DNA of 64,000 bases from Gymnopus androsaceus JB14. Its lineage: Eukaryota > Basidiomycota > Agaricomycetes > Agaricales > Omphalotaceae. The notes beneath the pieces are model-generated. The model ran no database searches. It was not told the origin of the DNA and saw only the letters and a program-made list of their open reading frames with translations. The DNA is taken from the NCBI GenBank assembly GCA_009733575.1, contig ML769546.1, forward strand, positions 22,059-86,058, read 5' to 3'. The position numbers were made by a program, and so were the translations under genes. Shown piece after piece: positions 36,801 through 49,013 of this stretch (position 1 is its first letter; each line of letters begins with the position of its first letter).

Positions 36801-39536
36801 TGCCGAGATGTAAAGATGGGGGGTGGATTCAGAAACACTATTACTTCCAAATATTTTTGTCATGTTTGCTAGTGCAATGATATCCTTCCTTTGCTCTGGT
36901 AGCACTTTCTGTTCAAGGTTATGTCAGAACTCAATTTAACCCTCAAAAACAATGACACCTTAACATACCACATATTTCTGCACTTCCATAAGCATTGCAT
37001 GGCATTTCCCAACCATTCTCATCAAATTCATTACTTCAATCCAAAAAATTGATTTTGTATCCATCCATGTGCAAAATTTTGTTGCAATACCCTCTCTCTT
37101 TTCTTTCATGCTACTGGCCAAATGTGCACTCCAATATTGGCAAGCATATTGCAAAGCTTTCGGAATATTGGTTTTGATCCGATGGGGAAGATCTTTGATC
37201 TCAGAATCATTCTGAAATGATGATGGCAACTTGCAAATATTAAATTCGAGATCTTGCATTACATCAAAACTTTTGATTGTGAGGTCATAATGACAAATAT
37301 CCTGAGGGTAACCATCAAAAATTGCCCTCATTTGATGGCCATGAAGGCGTGAAACATTGGACATGAAGTCAACAAAAGACTTGTGATAAGTGAATACATG
37401 ATCTTCAAAAAGATACAATACAGCATGGAGGTCAAAAACCATATTGCAAATATCCTCTTTCTTCAGAGGCCCTGGACTGCAACAGAGTGTGGCTATCTCT
37501 GTGGCCATTAAGGGGACTTTGGTGCACATGATTGTTTGCAAAATTTTTAAATAGGCTTTGCAATCCACTGGAGCCATTGGTTTCAAATAATCTTCAAGAA
37601 TCTCTTCATATAGTGTGTCCACAGCTAATCCCTTATCAGGCCTTTGATCAGTGTTTGGCCATGCCTTAAGCATTAATCCAAGTTGGTCCCTTTGCTTGCC
37701 TGGAGATGGAGGATACCGGGAGGGACCTAGAATAAAACGAACCATGGTTGCAGCAAAGATAAAAAGTCCTGCTGATTGCCTAGCCACCTTCAAGTAGTCA
37801 TCTTCATTAAGTTCAGGAAGTGCATCTCTTAAGTACAAGATGATATCCTTTTCCACCACGATGTCTTCAATATCCTGCAGACGAGGACGGACTATAGGTG
37901 GGAGTTTTTGAGCCATTTCAACAATTTTTGGATCCTGGCGGCTTGTAATGAAGAATTTGAGCCATACAGAATTTGTCTCTTCTGCCATTAAAGCCATGAG
38001 ATTTTGGAAAAATTGTGAGCCTTCCATTCCCTCAAGCTCATCCAATGCATCAATGACAACAATGATTGGAGCAACATGTTCACTTATAGCTGCCTTCCAG
38101 GGTTCAATCAACATTCTCTTACTATGTTCCTTGACTGAAATTGGCTGAGCATCAAGTTTAGCATCAAGTAGAGCCCTTCCAAAAGGTGGAAAACTGAGAG
38201 CAAGCTGATAAGCAATAGCTGGAATGACATTTGCTTGTTTGCCTCTGTTTTGTACTTGGCGGGAGCAAAAAAATGATGCACCAAGCCTTGTGGCCTTATT
38301 CTCCTTTGTGAGTATATCACAGATAGTTAATGCAATGGTTGATTTCCCTGTGCCAGCCATTCCATTAAGCCAATAAATGGAAGGGCTCTCAGGAGATAGA
38401 TCTTTGCACCAGGAGAGGATGTTTTCAATGATGTCCTTCCTTGTTCCCTCAACACATCGATCACGACCATCCTTGCTATGTTGTGCTTCAAAAGATGGAT
38501 CAGTATTGAGACTTTTCAATCTTGAAATCTAGAAAATTTCAACTTTTTGCTCTGCAATTTATTTTAAAACCACTTACTTCTGTGTTATCTTTTATTTCTT
38601 GTGTCAGCCTGATGTTCAGCAAAGTGATATCAAGCTACAATAATATCAGATCCAGCTCAGAACATAGCATAGAACCACAGAATCATACTTGAAAATTTTG
38701 TGTTGCATTATCTATGCTCTTCAAAATCCTTTCAATTTCTTCCTTGTTGTCACTTGATTGAACAGTTTGTTTGATCAATCCACTAGCATTCATTTTCCTG
38801 AGATGGATATCAGCATCAGTGAGTGCCCTGAATAAGATAGATTAATCAATGTTAATTCATCTCAAAACACCAGTCACCTACTTGCAAAAGTGGCCAAAAC
38901 AAGATTGGATTCCATCCATGTCCTTCCACTTGGCTATGTCTTCAAAGATTCTCTTTAGCCTTTGATCAGTCATTTGCAGAATCTCCTTGATCTTGTCATT
39001 ATTATCTGCAACTCCCTATATTATCCTCAGTGCTGGAACACAGGTAAAAGGTATATAATGGACTGTACCTCTGCAATCTCAATGAGATTGTTAATAATCT
39101 GGACAGGAAGCTTGAGCGGTGTCCCTTCCAGAACTTCATTTGCATTTTTGACAAGTAACTTGAATCCACTCCAGGCAAATGAGGCAACCTCTTGAGCCAT
39201 TAGTTTCTTCTGGCTCATGTCCTTCCCAGTGTCTAACAAAGCTTATAAGATGTCCACAGATTATATGAATAAATATTTACCTTGCAAATTCTCCGGGGTT
39301 GAAGCAGAAGCATCTGCAACACTTGCCCTGCTGCTAGATAACACGTTGACAGCAGACGACTGAGCTGAAATGGACATGAGACCCTTTCATCTGCAGCAAT
39401 GACTTATTTTCTCACCTCGTCCAGGTATAGAGCCAACGTCCGCATTTTTCTTCCCTTTGAATGGTTTAGTGAGTTTCTTCCATCCCTTTTTGATAACGCT
39501 TGGACGTTCGTTGGTTGAAGGAGAGGGAGACGACAT
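33858..39536 (-). CDS. NACHT-WD40 STAND protein (fungal NLR-like), 1772 aa
   Basis: Eight exons on minus: 39536-39416, 39364-39281, 39241-39069, 39015-38882, 38827-38689, 38634-38578, 38528-36969, 36908-33858. All junctions are GT-AG and the summed frame is open (1772 codons plus stop). N-terminus (1-236): basic stretch (KKGWKKLTKPFKGKK), Ser-rich linker, then helical segment of no named domain. NACHT: Walker A GMAGTGKST with Lys near 298; Walker B IIVVIDALDEL near 395. A helical linker to about 830 precedes 21 WD40 repeats of 42 residues, the last degenerate. Fungal STAND proteins of this build (HET-E/HET-D class) act in cytoplasmic non-self recognition. Substrate and death effector are unknown here. 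The repeats are nearly identical at DNA level. No lesion seen, so probably functional. Confidence 0.93.
34061..36691 (-). repeat. Coding tandem repeat: 21 WD40 units of 126 bp
   Basis: Unit consensus reads [35 protein letters not shown] with very few substitutions. Variation is concentrated after GHT (HSVS, DSVL, SWVS, HLVN, DWVY, DSVR) and at GS-x-D-x (YDQ, YDK, DDQ, GDQ, RDE). 21 units would form three seven-bladed propellers. Blocks of variants recur (HLVN / DSVL-SAA / DSVS at units 7-9 and, with one extra unit, 14-17), so groups of units were copied together. Short frames on either strand here are shadows. Confidence 0.95.
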
Positions 39537-41295
39537 GATGGTGGTTATCGATCAAGAGCTAACCGAGTCATGTGCCTGACAAATCTTCTCAAGAGTCCGA
39601 GCCGATCCGGAATTCTCAGCCCCGACAAAAAGCGCCGGCTCAAAGACGCCCATATGTGACAGAAATAGTTTTTTTCTACTTGAGCCGCGATGCCATCCAA
39701 GTCAATACAAGACAAACGAGCTCGAGAGGGTGGGAGAGGGTAGATGATGGGCGCAGGAAGCTGCGGAAAATCGTGGTAAGTATCCAAGGATGAAGAAAAT
39801 CGGGGACGAAGAGGTCGAAGAAAAAAGCAGGGTCCTCACTCCCAGTTACCTTCTCGTAACTACAAAACATGAAATTTATCCCGTTCGAATACATTTAAAC
39901 TACATATTGACGCTGTATTGCCAAACATCAGACCCCGTTCTTCTTCGAAAACATCCCTCGACGCCCTCCTCTTCAAACTACACACTTTCTATACTTCCTT
40001 GTCATACGCGCAGAACCTCAGTCCGTTGGACGGGCGGCGGGGAATCCAGCTCCCTACTCGTTATATCCTCTCGGTATAGCAGCTTATAATAGGTAGCCGA
40101 AGTCGAGAGTCAGCCGAGGAAAAGTAAAATCGGGGATAACAATCAACAAGATGAACTTCCTTCTTCCTTGTCTCCCGTAGACCAACTTTAGCTTACACAA
40201 TTCTTTTCTTGACTCTTCCTCTTTTCCTTTCCTTCGGTTTAACGCTCGCCGACGCAAACAAAGGTCATTGCAGCCTCAGCACTGTGATGCTTTACAACAG
40301 TAAAAAAAAGGTACGATGCTGCGCCCTTTCGGAAATCGAGAGACAGTATGTACGCGGGATTATGCGAGGGATAGAGCGAGGTTGGGAGACGAAGGAGAGG
40401 ATAAGTAATGTATGGTAAGAGAAGCGATAAAAGAGAAAGTATTCGCAAGTGCGGTACGCATCTCTACACATCCCTATTAAGCAACACAAAACAAAAAGAG
40501 CCTCTTTTGTGCATCACGACTTGGTTTTCTCATCCGACTCAGTATGGCCATATGATTCCAGCGTCCGAATCAACCAGCTAACCGGCTGATGTGATGTGCA
40601 AGTAGGGAGTTGGCACTGTACTCACTCGACCGAGCAGCTTGAGTGAGATGAAGTGACTCCGAGTCTCGCTCAGCTCTGTCTCCGTCATCCCTCTCTTCTT
40701 TGTCTCCGTCGTATCCTCATTGCCCGCGACTGATACCAGTCTACAGCCTAACGGCATCAAGGAATTGACGAGGCCTACGTCAAGCCTAGCCCCGATACAC
40801 TCTTGAAGACAGCATAACGAAACCGAAACAAAAAAAACTCTTCGTTCGTTTGTGCGTGGGCGGACATATGGGTATAAGCATCCTAGTAGATAGATGGCAG
40901 AGGCAACAGTGCTTCAAAGATGAGGGGTTGAAGACAAGGATGATGAAGTCGGTCATTGCATGCCCTAGAACAAAGAGTAAAACTTATCAGCCAAATTCAC
41001 TAGGCGTAGATGATACAATGTACGCTCACCCTGCTTGTTCCTTTCAGACCAGTTTTATCACGATGAGCACGAACCAATTCGTTAAACATCCTCGAAGAAG
41101 CTTTGAGACTCGAGCCTGAGGCAGTTACAGAATTCGTTCTTGGCTGAGGATTAGAAACTTGGATAGAAATTCGAGCGCATTTGGCTTTAGACAGCTTGAG
41201 AGGCGAAATGAAGGCGCGAAGCGCTTGATTGTGGGCGAATGAATTGGCAGCCTTTCCGGTACGGCGATTACCAGCCAATCACCGCAAAGGATAAT
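39537..41295. other. Intergenic region between NLR-like and SPX-RING genes
   Basis: Divergent promoters of two genes are expected here: the minus-strand gene starts at 39536 and the plus-strand gene at 41353. Several open frames of 60-100 codons exist on both strands but none shows a motif, a good splice structure or coding bias that I would defend. Confidence 0.4.
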
Positions 41296-41335
41296 GAAAC
41301 GTTTGTCGGTATCCCTTTGAACCGACAAACGTTTC
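41296..41335. promoter_or_regulatory. 15-bp perfect inverted repeat just upstream of the SPX-RING start
   Basis: GAAACGTTTGTCGGT at 41296-41310 and its exact complement at 41321-41335 with a 10-nt loop, ending 17 nt before the ATG. It could be a dimeric transcription-factor site or a 5'-UTR stem-loop. The truncated second SPX-RING copy does not include this region. Confidence 0.5.
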
Positions 41336-41352
41336 TTTGAACACATTGCGCA

Positions 41353-43107
41353 ATGCATTTCTCCAAAACATATACAAAACTTCTTCTTGATCTGCCACCA
41401 GAACTAAGAGAGAATGCTATTCAATATCGACAGGTGCGGCCGCTAACTTTCTTTACTTGCTTTAAAAGGACTAAATAACCTTTATAGCTCAAGAAACTCA
41501 TTAATCAAGTCGTCTCAGAGCTCGATGCACTAGGCCTTCAACCAGCTGTTTTACATGAACTTTTAGAGTCTACGGATGCAATAGACGTAAAGGGAAAGCA
41601 GAAGGCAGAAGATTCCGACTTTCGGCCTAAAGTCGTCTACGAATTCAACAGTAATTCCGGAAAAATCGAGCCACGGCTGAGGCTCAATCTTTCCGCGCTT
41701 CAAGTCTCCGATATTCCCTCAGACTCAGAGGCCAGCTTGGATGCAGGAGCTGAATACACGCCGGGAGTGAGTCTCCTGTGGGCCTTGCAAAGAAAGGCAG
41801 CGGTTCAAGACTGGGAAGAAGATTCTTCGCAGATTATCGAGGTTACAGAGTACGTATCGTTTAGTCTGACCAAACTTTATCTTATCATCTATATAGAAAC
41901 GACGAAGAATCTCATCCAGTAAAGCATCCGACTATTGACTCTGATAGTCACGGAGCTCCTCGAGAGTTAGTGATTCCCCTGGTCAAAGATTCAGCCTTCT
42001 TTGAGCTCCTTTCAACCGCCCTTCACGATCTCTCTGGCCGTCTGTCCGTACTATACATGGATTTCACGGATACCCTCCAAGCTTTGTCGATCAAGATTGC
42101 TGACTCTGCTCGCCCAGTCTCAGCGAATGCGAGTAACTTTCATCCACATTCTATACTATCGCATCCTGGTACTATTAGTTTTCCTTCGAGGAGTAACAAA
42201 GTACGCAATCTTTATATCCGCTTGTGCTACCTGACTGACTATCTTCTAGAGCGATCTATCCTCGTGGCGGGAGATCTTCCAACTATACATCGAATCCGAA
42301 GTATTCCAAAGCTTAAACGAGGTTAACGCAGGGGAGCGGCCGATTGCAGAGAGTGAAAAGCGGCTAAAGCTATTCGCCGAAAGAATCACTAGTAGGGGAC
42401 TGGGCGATAAAAGAAAACTCAAACTAAAGCAGAGTCATGAAGCGTTACAGTCCTTTTTAGAGCTGAACATGTTTATTCTGAACGTGAAAAAGGTGCGCAT
42501 AATTTCCTTTTTCTTCTTTTACTCTAACCTAACGACTCTTCATAGCTCGAACAAGCCAACGCAGAAGCTACACGAAAAATCCTCAAAAAGCACGCTAAAC
42601 GAACAGCTCTTCCTCTTCCCCTCGGCGAAGACTATTTTTCGCGAGAAATGGCACTCATTCCGCACTCAAACGGCTCCTCCTTTGCTTCTCTTCCTCGTGT
42701 CCTCGTGCAAGCCCTCGGCGAAACCCTCATCCCCATCATCCCCTCCGTAGACGACTACTCTTGCATCATTTGCACCAATATTGCGTTCAAGCCTATTCGA
42801 CTCGGCTGTGGACATTTGTTTTGCGTAAGGTGTTTGGTCAAGATGCAGAAACGCGGTCAGGGACATTGTCCGATGTGTAGGGCACCGACTGTGTTGATAG
42901 CGGATCGATGTATGTTGTCGGCGTTTTCCTTCCCCTGAACTGAGCTGAGACTTCCTAGCAAATGTCGATTGGGCGCTGATGAATTTCATGGAAGACTGGT
43001 TCCCGGAAGAAGCTCATATCAAGCTGAAGGCGAGCGAGAAGGAGGCTACGGAGGAACATCTCATTGAGATGGGATTCGATCCGAACCAGAAGTGCGTTAT
43101 TATGTGA
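41353..43107 (+). CDS. SPX-domain RING-finger protein, putative E3 ubiquitin ligase, 500 aa
   Basis: Six exons: 41353-41433, 41488-41849, 41897-42200, 42250-42492, 42546-42909, 42959-43107; all GT-AG, frame closed at TGA. The N-terminus (MHFSKTYTKLLLDLPPELRE, then AIQYRQLKKLI) and the later block LELNMFILNVKKLEQANAE with RKILKKHAKRTAL are the two halves of an SPX domain, separated by a longer, acidic insert than usual. The Lys cluster KKHAKR corresponds to the inositol-pyrophosphate binding surface of SPX domains. The C3HC4 RING (CIIC, CGHLFCVRC, CPMC) lies at about residues 380-420. SPX-RING proteins (NLA in plants, similar fungal proteins) link phosphate status to ubiquitination. The last four residues are CVIM, a CaaX prenylation motif. 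A truncated duplicate lies at 54560-55536. Confidence 0.92.
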
Positions 43108-43290
43108 AGATACCCCTGTAAGCAACGTACACGCGTCATAGTGACTTTTTTTGCATATTTATTCTATTTGGATTTACTTTTATGAATCATTTATGTAAGG
43201 TAGGGTATACACGGTAATAAATACTAGTACAGAACACATTCTACTATTGGATTTGGGCTTTTGGTTCGAGGGCTGAGGTAGGGTCGCGAC
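43108..43290. terminator. Convergent 3' ends of the SPX-RING and membrane-protein genes
   Basis: Only 183 bp separate the two stop codons. The AT-rich stretch around 43140-43240 repeats almost exactly at 55560-55680, behind the duplicated pair. The 3' untranslated regions of opposite strands probably overlap. Confidence 0.4.
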
Positions 43291-44570
43291 CTATATCCTG
43301 ACTTTTTTCCCTCTCTTTGTGTCGGGATGAACTATCAGCGACATCCTCGAAGTTGAGCCATCACCGTTCAACTGATCTGCTAGATCAATAGGACTCGGCG
43401 GAAGCATATTCACTTCCACCATTGCAGCCCTGCGTTGCTCCTCCAGCCTTCTCTGTACCTCTGCCCGTTTCTCCGCCCTCGGATCTTGTACCACTTGCAT
43501 CACATTCGACGCCCTCCATAGAGCGTTCTTGGCCGGCGGCTCAACGAACGGACGGTTGTAGGGTACCAGTGGATGGTCTACCCCGGGAGGTGGAGCGGAG
43601 TAGAAAGGGTCTATTCTCATCGAGTCGGGATTGCGGTATGGAGCGGTGAAGAATCGCTGACGGATGCGGTGTTTATAGCGGCGGCAGTAAAAGACGATGA
43701 ATATGAGAACCGGGACCACGAGAAGGATTCCGCCGATGGTTCCACCGATTACTGCTGCGTGGTTCGAATGTTTTCCTGGATCGCTGCTGGGAGAGATTGT
43801 GGCAGATACGGTGTTGGTAGTTTTCTGCGAGGTGATAGTAGGAGAGGCGAGCAAATCGGTATCCACGCTATAATACATAAGCCTGGAATACGCAATGTGA
43901 AGAAACAAAAGTACTGACGTATACTTGGCATAATCAAACAAGACGATTGTTTTTGTCTCCATATACCCTGCTATTATGGTGAATGTGTGCGGAACCTGAA
44001 CCAAGTTGGTGAGAGACAGTACGCTGACATTGTGCTGTATGTTATCAGAGCTCGCATTATATATGAACGTCTGCGCAAGTGGCTGTCCATCCAAGACAAA
44101 GGCCAGGTTAGAGACCGATATGTAAGTACTGGTTAAGTTAAGATTCGGAAGTATGCAATATACATCCAAAGTTACGCCTGTGAGTAGAGCATTGAATTAG
44201 TACACCAAGCCTCACTCAGTGAATTGAACATACCTGTGAAGTTGAATTCAATAGTTGAAGGCGGGTCTTTAGCTTGATGGCTAGAGTCGTGCCAACTGTT
44301 ATTAAACGCCCTCGAAGCATCAGGATGAAAAGTGCAAACTGAACAAGTAGCTCCTTGATGCCAGGCCGAAGCTTCCGACGCGGCGTAATAACGCGGCTGT
44401 ATCCCAGTGACGGAGTCCCCATACTGGTCATCAATGTATCTGGTCTCGATATCAGCAATGCTGGGCGTAGCGATTGCTAGTATAGCGCCGAGGAAAAGGT
44501 TTAAGGAAGGTGGAATCCATAAGGAAAGGAAGAGACAGTGTAGATTCTGAAACCGAAGTGCGGGTGTCAT
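43291..44570 (-). CDS. Receptor-like single-pass membrane protein, tail class b, 390 aa (array member 1)
   Basis: Exons 44570-44234, 44177-43919, 43867-43291. Signal peptide (hydrophobic stretch to about residue 38, after ALRF...LFLGAILAIATPS), ectodomain with YIDDQYGDSVTG, WHQGATCSVC, SWHDSS and FNFTG-x-TLDVYCILPN blocks, several N-x-S/T sites, and FDYAKYT at the end of exon 2. Exon 3 encodes a Ser/Thr stalk, a transmembrane helix with glycine repeats (VIGGTIGGILLVVPVLIFIV), a basic stop-transfer (CRRYKHRIRQRF), Pro-rich tail and a charged helix (AEKRAEVQRRLEEQRRAA). Overall build of a surface sensor; the ligand is unknown. The ectodomain family is widespread in Agaricomycetes as unnamed proteins (from memory). 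Confidence 0.88.
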
Positions 44571-44861
44571 TCGTGGAGCTAAGCGTAGCTAGCTAGCACT
44601 GAGATAAAAGGGATTGAGACATCAAGGGCAGTACCTTTGAACATGTGAGCTCGTAGAGTTCTTGGCTGATCTGAGCCAAGTAGGTTTAGCGTCGAATTGC
44701 GGCCTCAGATGGCCCTCAAGCTGGACTGGTGATTTTGATTCCATCTCTGCACGTTTCAGATATGCAGGCTGTACTGATTCAGAAGATTGGGGTCTAGATA
44801 TGGACGAAAGGACCACAGGTAAATTCCTCATAGGCCGCGATCTATATTATCGATATTCCGG

Positions 44862-45520
44862 TAGTACCACCCTGGAGCCACGCCGATTTTTCCCCTGCCT
44901 TTGTATCGGGATGAACAATCAGCGATACCCTTGAAGTTGAGCCATCACCGTGCAGCTGATATGCTAGACCAATAGGACTCGGCGGAAGCACATTCACCTC
45001 TACCATTCCTATCCAAGACGAAGGTCAGGTTATAGGCCGATATGTAAGCCAAGTCATGATTCGGAAGTATGCAATATACATCCAAAGTTATGCCTGTGAG
45101 CAGAGCGAATTGAAGAAGGTTCAATTAGTACACCAAGTATCAGTGGCTTGAACACACATGTAAGGTGGAATTCGATAGTTGAGGGGGGGGTTGTAGCTTG
45201 ATAGCTAGAGTCGCGGCAACTGTAATTAAACGTCTTCGAAGCATCAGGTCGGAGCTTGCATGCTGAACAAATAGCTCCTTGGTGCCAGGCCGAAGATTCT
45301 GAAGCGGCATAATAAGGTGGGGTATCCCAATAACAGAGTCCCCGTACTGGTCCTCGATGTATCTGGTTTTAATGTTGGCAATGCTGGACGTAGCAATTGC
45401 TAGTATGACGCCGAGGAAGAGGTTTAAAGGAAGGTGGGATCCATCAGAAAAGGAGGAGACGGTGTAGATTCTGAAACCGGAGTCTGGGTACCATTCATGG
45501 TGCTGAGCGTTTTGAGCACC
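44862..45520 (-). pseudogene. Decayed class-b membrane protein (array member 2)
   Basis: Minus-strand reading recovers pieces of member 1: the EDQYGDSV block, PGTKELFVQ in a shifted frame, LWMYIAYF for the DVYCILPN start, and then jumps to VNVLPPSPI and the Ser/Val-rich tail end with HPDTK. The rest of the ectodomain, the stalk and the transmembrane helix are deleted, and several frameshifts and stops are present. Confidence 0.75.
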
Positions 45521-45874
45521 GAGATAAAAGCTATTGAGAGATTAAGGCCCTAGGCTGAGTTGAGCCAAGTAGTAATTCTCCTGATTGTGCCAGTGAGCGT
45601 CGAGTTGCGGCCTTAGGCCTGAAGTTGGACTCGTATCTTAATTCCATGTCAAACCCATGTACGCTCGTTTCAGACATGCAGAATGTCTTAATTCTGGAGA
45701 TTGGGATTTCAATATGGAAGAAAGGAAAGGTGCAACGTTCCCACAGGTCAATGCTGAACTTCTTAAAAAGAATGCTAAGTGGTCGAGCCAAGACTCGAAA
45801 GGGTGAATATTATATTATTCAGTCACATTTTGGTAGTTTAAAATAGATATATCAATACTAATTCTGCGAAAGTT

Positions 45875-47150
45875 CTAGTCGGAAGCACTCGTACTAAGAT
45901 GGTTTTCTGAATCGGTAGAGTTTAACTCGCTGAAGCTTGGCGAAGGATGCAACTGCGTTTGCAACTCTTGTTGCTGTAGCTTCAGCATTTGAACTGATCT
46001 CTTCAGTTCATCAAGCTCCATTTTCAGTTTAGCATTCCTTGCACTTGAGCTATAAACGAGTGTCGAAGCACTCGAGAATGTGGTGACCTTCCGTTGTGAA
46101 TTATGAGTCTGTGGCTCGTGCAACGTTTGCTGCTGTCGAGTACGATTTATAGGAAAGGGCTCTATCGCTGCTTCAGTATTATCAGTTTTCTGCCAAAGTG
46201 CAGTTAAGGAGAAGGGTTGGTTCCTGAAGCGGCGATATGCAAATAACATTGTGATGATCAAAACGAGAACAATTCCACCCAGGGTTACACCGACTGCAGT
46301 TGCAGATGATATGGTACGCTCTTTAGGCGTCACTGACAAGGGGTGGGATGGCGAGTTTGAAGTAGGGGTAGAAATTTCGGACAACGATAGTGTCGACCTC
46401 GGGTTCTGAGTAGAAGTAGAACTTCTGGAAATTGGTAGCGTCGAGCTTAAAGAAGGAAGTACATTTTCGACTCTAATTGATTATAATACAGGAAATGAGC
46501 CGGACTTTCGATCAGTATAAATTTTGAGAGACAAACTCACGTATACCGGGCATAGTCAAATTGCAGCGTATTTGAAGAATTCACCCCCGTGGCCATAAGC
46601 ATGGTGAATGTATGGTGAACAGAGGCTAAGGAGCTCAACGAGAGCACACTGTAATTGTACAGAAATCTGTTTGTGTAATCACTCTCGTGTTCGAATGTTT
46701 GCAAAAGAGTCTGGTCGTCCAGATTAAAGGTAAGATTGTATGTCGTGGTAACAGTGTTGTTCGACAGATTTGGAATTATGCAAAAGACGTCCAGGGAAGT
46801 GCCTAGAAAAATACGAGATAAAGTCAATACTCAAGGACAAATCAAAGCGAATTCATACCAGTAAAATTGAACTGAACAGTTCTAAGATGTTTATCACTTG
46901 CATCATATGTGGAATCATGCCAACTACCCAGGAAGGCCTGCTTTGCATCTGGACGGATGGCACATCCAGTGCATGTCGACCCATCTGCCCATCCTCCAGA
47001 GGGCTCATATGTGGGTATTGCACCACTAACAGAGTCCCCGTACTGATCATCAATATATCGGAACTCCGTTTGCGCAAGTCCAATGAAAGGATAAGATGCG
47101 ATTATCAAAGCAAAAATGCGCAAGTAGAGAGGCAGACATCGTGGGGTCAT
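45875..47150 (-). CDS. Receptor-like single-pass membrane protein, tail class a (coiled coil), 383 aa (array member 3)
   Basis: Exons 47150-46859, 46802-46541, 46472-45875; GT-AG, closed frame. Signal peptide LRIFALIIASYPFIGLAQ, ectodomain EFRYIDDQYGDSVSG, DGSTCTGC, SWHDST, FNFTG-TSLDVFCIIPN, FDYARYT. Exon 3: Ser/Thr-rich stalk, transmembrane helix AVGVTLGGIVLVLIITMLFA followed by YRRFR, and a cytoplasmic tail ending in a predicted coiled coil (KLKMELDELKRSVQMLKLQQ). The tail is unrelated to class b, although the ectodomain is clearly homologous. The chosen start (47150) matches the start in the paralogues; an earlier in-frame ATG at 47180 would add ten residues. Confidence 0.88.
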
Positions 47151-47465
47151 TTCAAGATAACAATGTAAGGCTTTGGACAATTTATTAATATAGGATTAAA
47201 GGCGATGCCATCTTTGAGATTTGCAAGAGATGACGAGGTGACTGAGTCTCGGTCTAACCTATGGATATAGCGTACCAGAATATCTGGAAACACAATCAGT
47301 AATTGCCCAAAGCAGCAACAAGCTCAACTTTGGCCTCACCTCAATGATGTAAAATCAGTCTGTCCAGATATCAACATACTTGCATATCCTGCGCATTTGG
47401 ATGATGTCTGCTGAGGCTGCTCATCACAAGTTGGCATGGTCTGGATGCATGGAAGCGCTCCATTT

Positions 47466-48815
47466 CACTCTGGTGGATCTGATAAATCAAGGCTGAAATT
47501 AGTTTAGAAAAATGTTAAGTAAACAATAATATATTTCAACACAGATTTCCACTGGAAATGAGCAAAGATTTCTCCCGAAAAATAAATAGAAAAATATATT
47601 CTTTTTTGTATATAATCCCAGCTGTAAAACCCTGTGAAATCTAATCAATATTCCAATGGGAAAATTGCCACAATTTCCTCTGTAAAAGGATTCAAGATAA
47701 AAGAAGTTTAGCGCTGGTAAATTGTGTTCTATTGCACCCGTGAAAGGTCTTGTGATGTCTGGTCTTTCCCAATCGAAATCTTTTAACTATTTCACCATCA
47801 AACACGCGGTACCCAGTTACTGCCTGTTACTGCCTAGGGACTGCCCAGTTGGGCTTAGCTGCTCAAATGCTGAATAAGCAACGGGCACCCGGCGCTTACT
47901 AAGCCAATGAGCGCTATTTCTTGACATTAACTTCTTTTCTGACCATAATGCCACAGATCATATCCTGGACCCCCAATCCACGTTACTTACCTTTGCCACC
48001 AGAAATACTTGCAGATATATTTTGGATAAAGCGGGGTTTTAGTGGGTATTACAGGGGGGCAAAATATAGAGGTAAGTGGTATTTGTTGAAGCAATGTACC
48101 CCCAATGAAATGTAAGGTAGAGTGCCATATAATATATTCAGTGCATAAATGCACCTCCTTGTGGAGACAGAAGATGATTGTGCAGCATGCTATACTATTC
48201 TCAAATAAACCATTGCAAGGTCTTGGTCCTTGCATCAACTAGCGTGGGCACAAGGGACAACTTGGTTGGCCACTTGTTGCCTGCAAAGCACCCCTCCAAA
48301 AGTATTTGGCTTAGTGCTTACAAAGCAGCGGGTTCCCTTTGCTTCATAATACTCTACGTGCCGGATGCCTGTCGCTTATTCAGCATTTTGAGTGGCTAAG
48401 CCCGGGAGACTGGGCAGCAACCTGGGCAGTAACAGGCAGTAACTGGATACCACGTGGTTGATGGTGAAATAGTTAAAAGATTTCAATCAGGAAAGACCAG
48501 ACATCACAAGACCTTTCACGGGTGCAATAGAACATGATTTACCAGTGCTAAACTTCTTTTATCTCAAATCCTTTTATGAGGGAAATCATGGCAATTTTCC
48601 CAGCAAAATTGACTCTTTTCCCCATTGGAATATTAATTAGATTTCACAGAGTTTTGCAGCCAGGATTATAAACAAAAAAGATTATATTTATTTATTTCTT
48701 TTCCCAGAGAAATCTTTGCTCATTTTCAGTGGAAATCTGTGGCAAAATATATTATTGTTTACTTGATGTTTTTCTAAACTAATTTCAGCTTTGATTTATC
48801 AGATCTGCCGGAGTG
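47466..48815. mobile_element. 1.35 kb foldback element with 3-bp target duplication
   Basis: Termini CACTCTGGTGGATCTGATAA and inverted partner; the arms pair over several hundred bases (47466 to about 47900 against 48380-48815). TTT lies on both sides (47463-47465, 48816-48818). The paralogous block has the empty site with a single TTT at about 52453-52455. CAC termini with 3-bp duplications resemble the CACTA group. The centre (47930-48380) holds no convincing gene; the 64-codon frame from 47921 has no known motif. Confidence 0.85.
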
Positions 48816-49013
48816 TTTGGAAGAAAGCAGCCCAACAAATAACCCAGTTTGTTGTACAATAAGGTTGGTATACGTAGTACAAACATCTAAGCCACGACGA
48901 CGACAGTCGTTGGCCAAGAGATACTAGTTTGCCTTTTACCGAATCCCAATGTGCAAAAAATCAGTTAAGGCGGTAGCAGGACAATGCGCTGAGCCCGAGC
49001 ACATAAGGATCGG

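Noticed and set aside
39545..41280. Additional genes between the NLR-like and SPX-RING genes
   Set aside because: Only short frames without motifs, start context or splice structure. More likely promoter and untranslated sequence.
43422..43917. Plus-strand frames opposite the receptor tails (also near 51895, 55798, 57749, 62377)
   Set aside because: They mirror conserved minus-strand exons in every paralogue. No independent splice or motif evidence.
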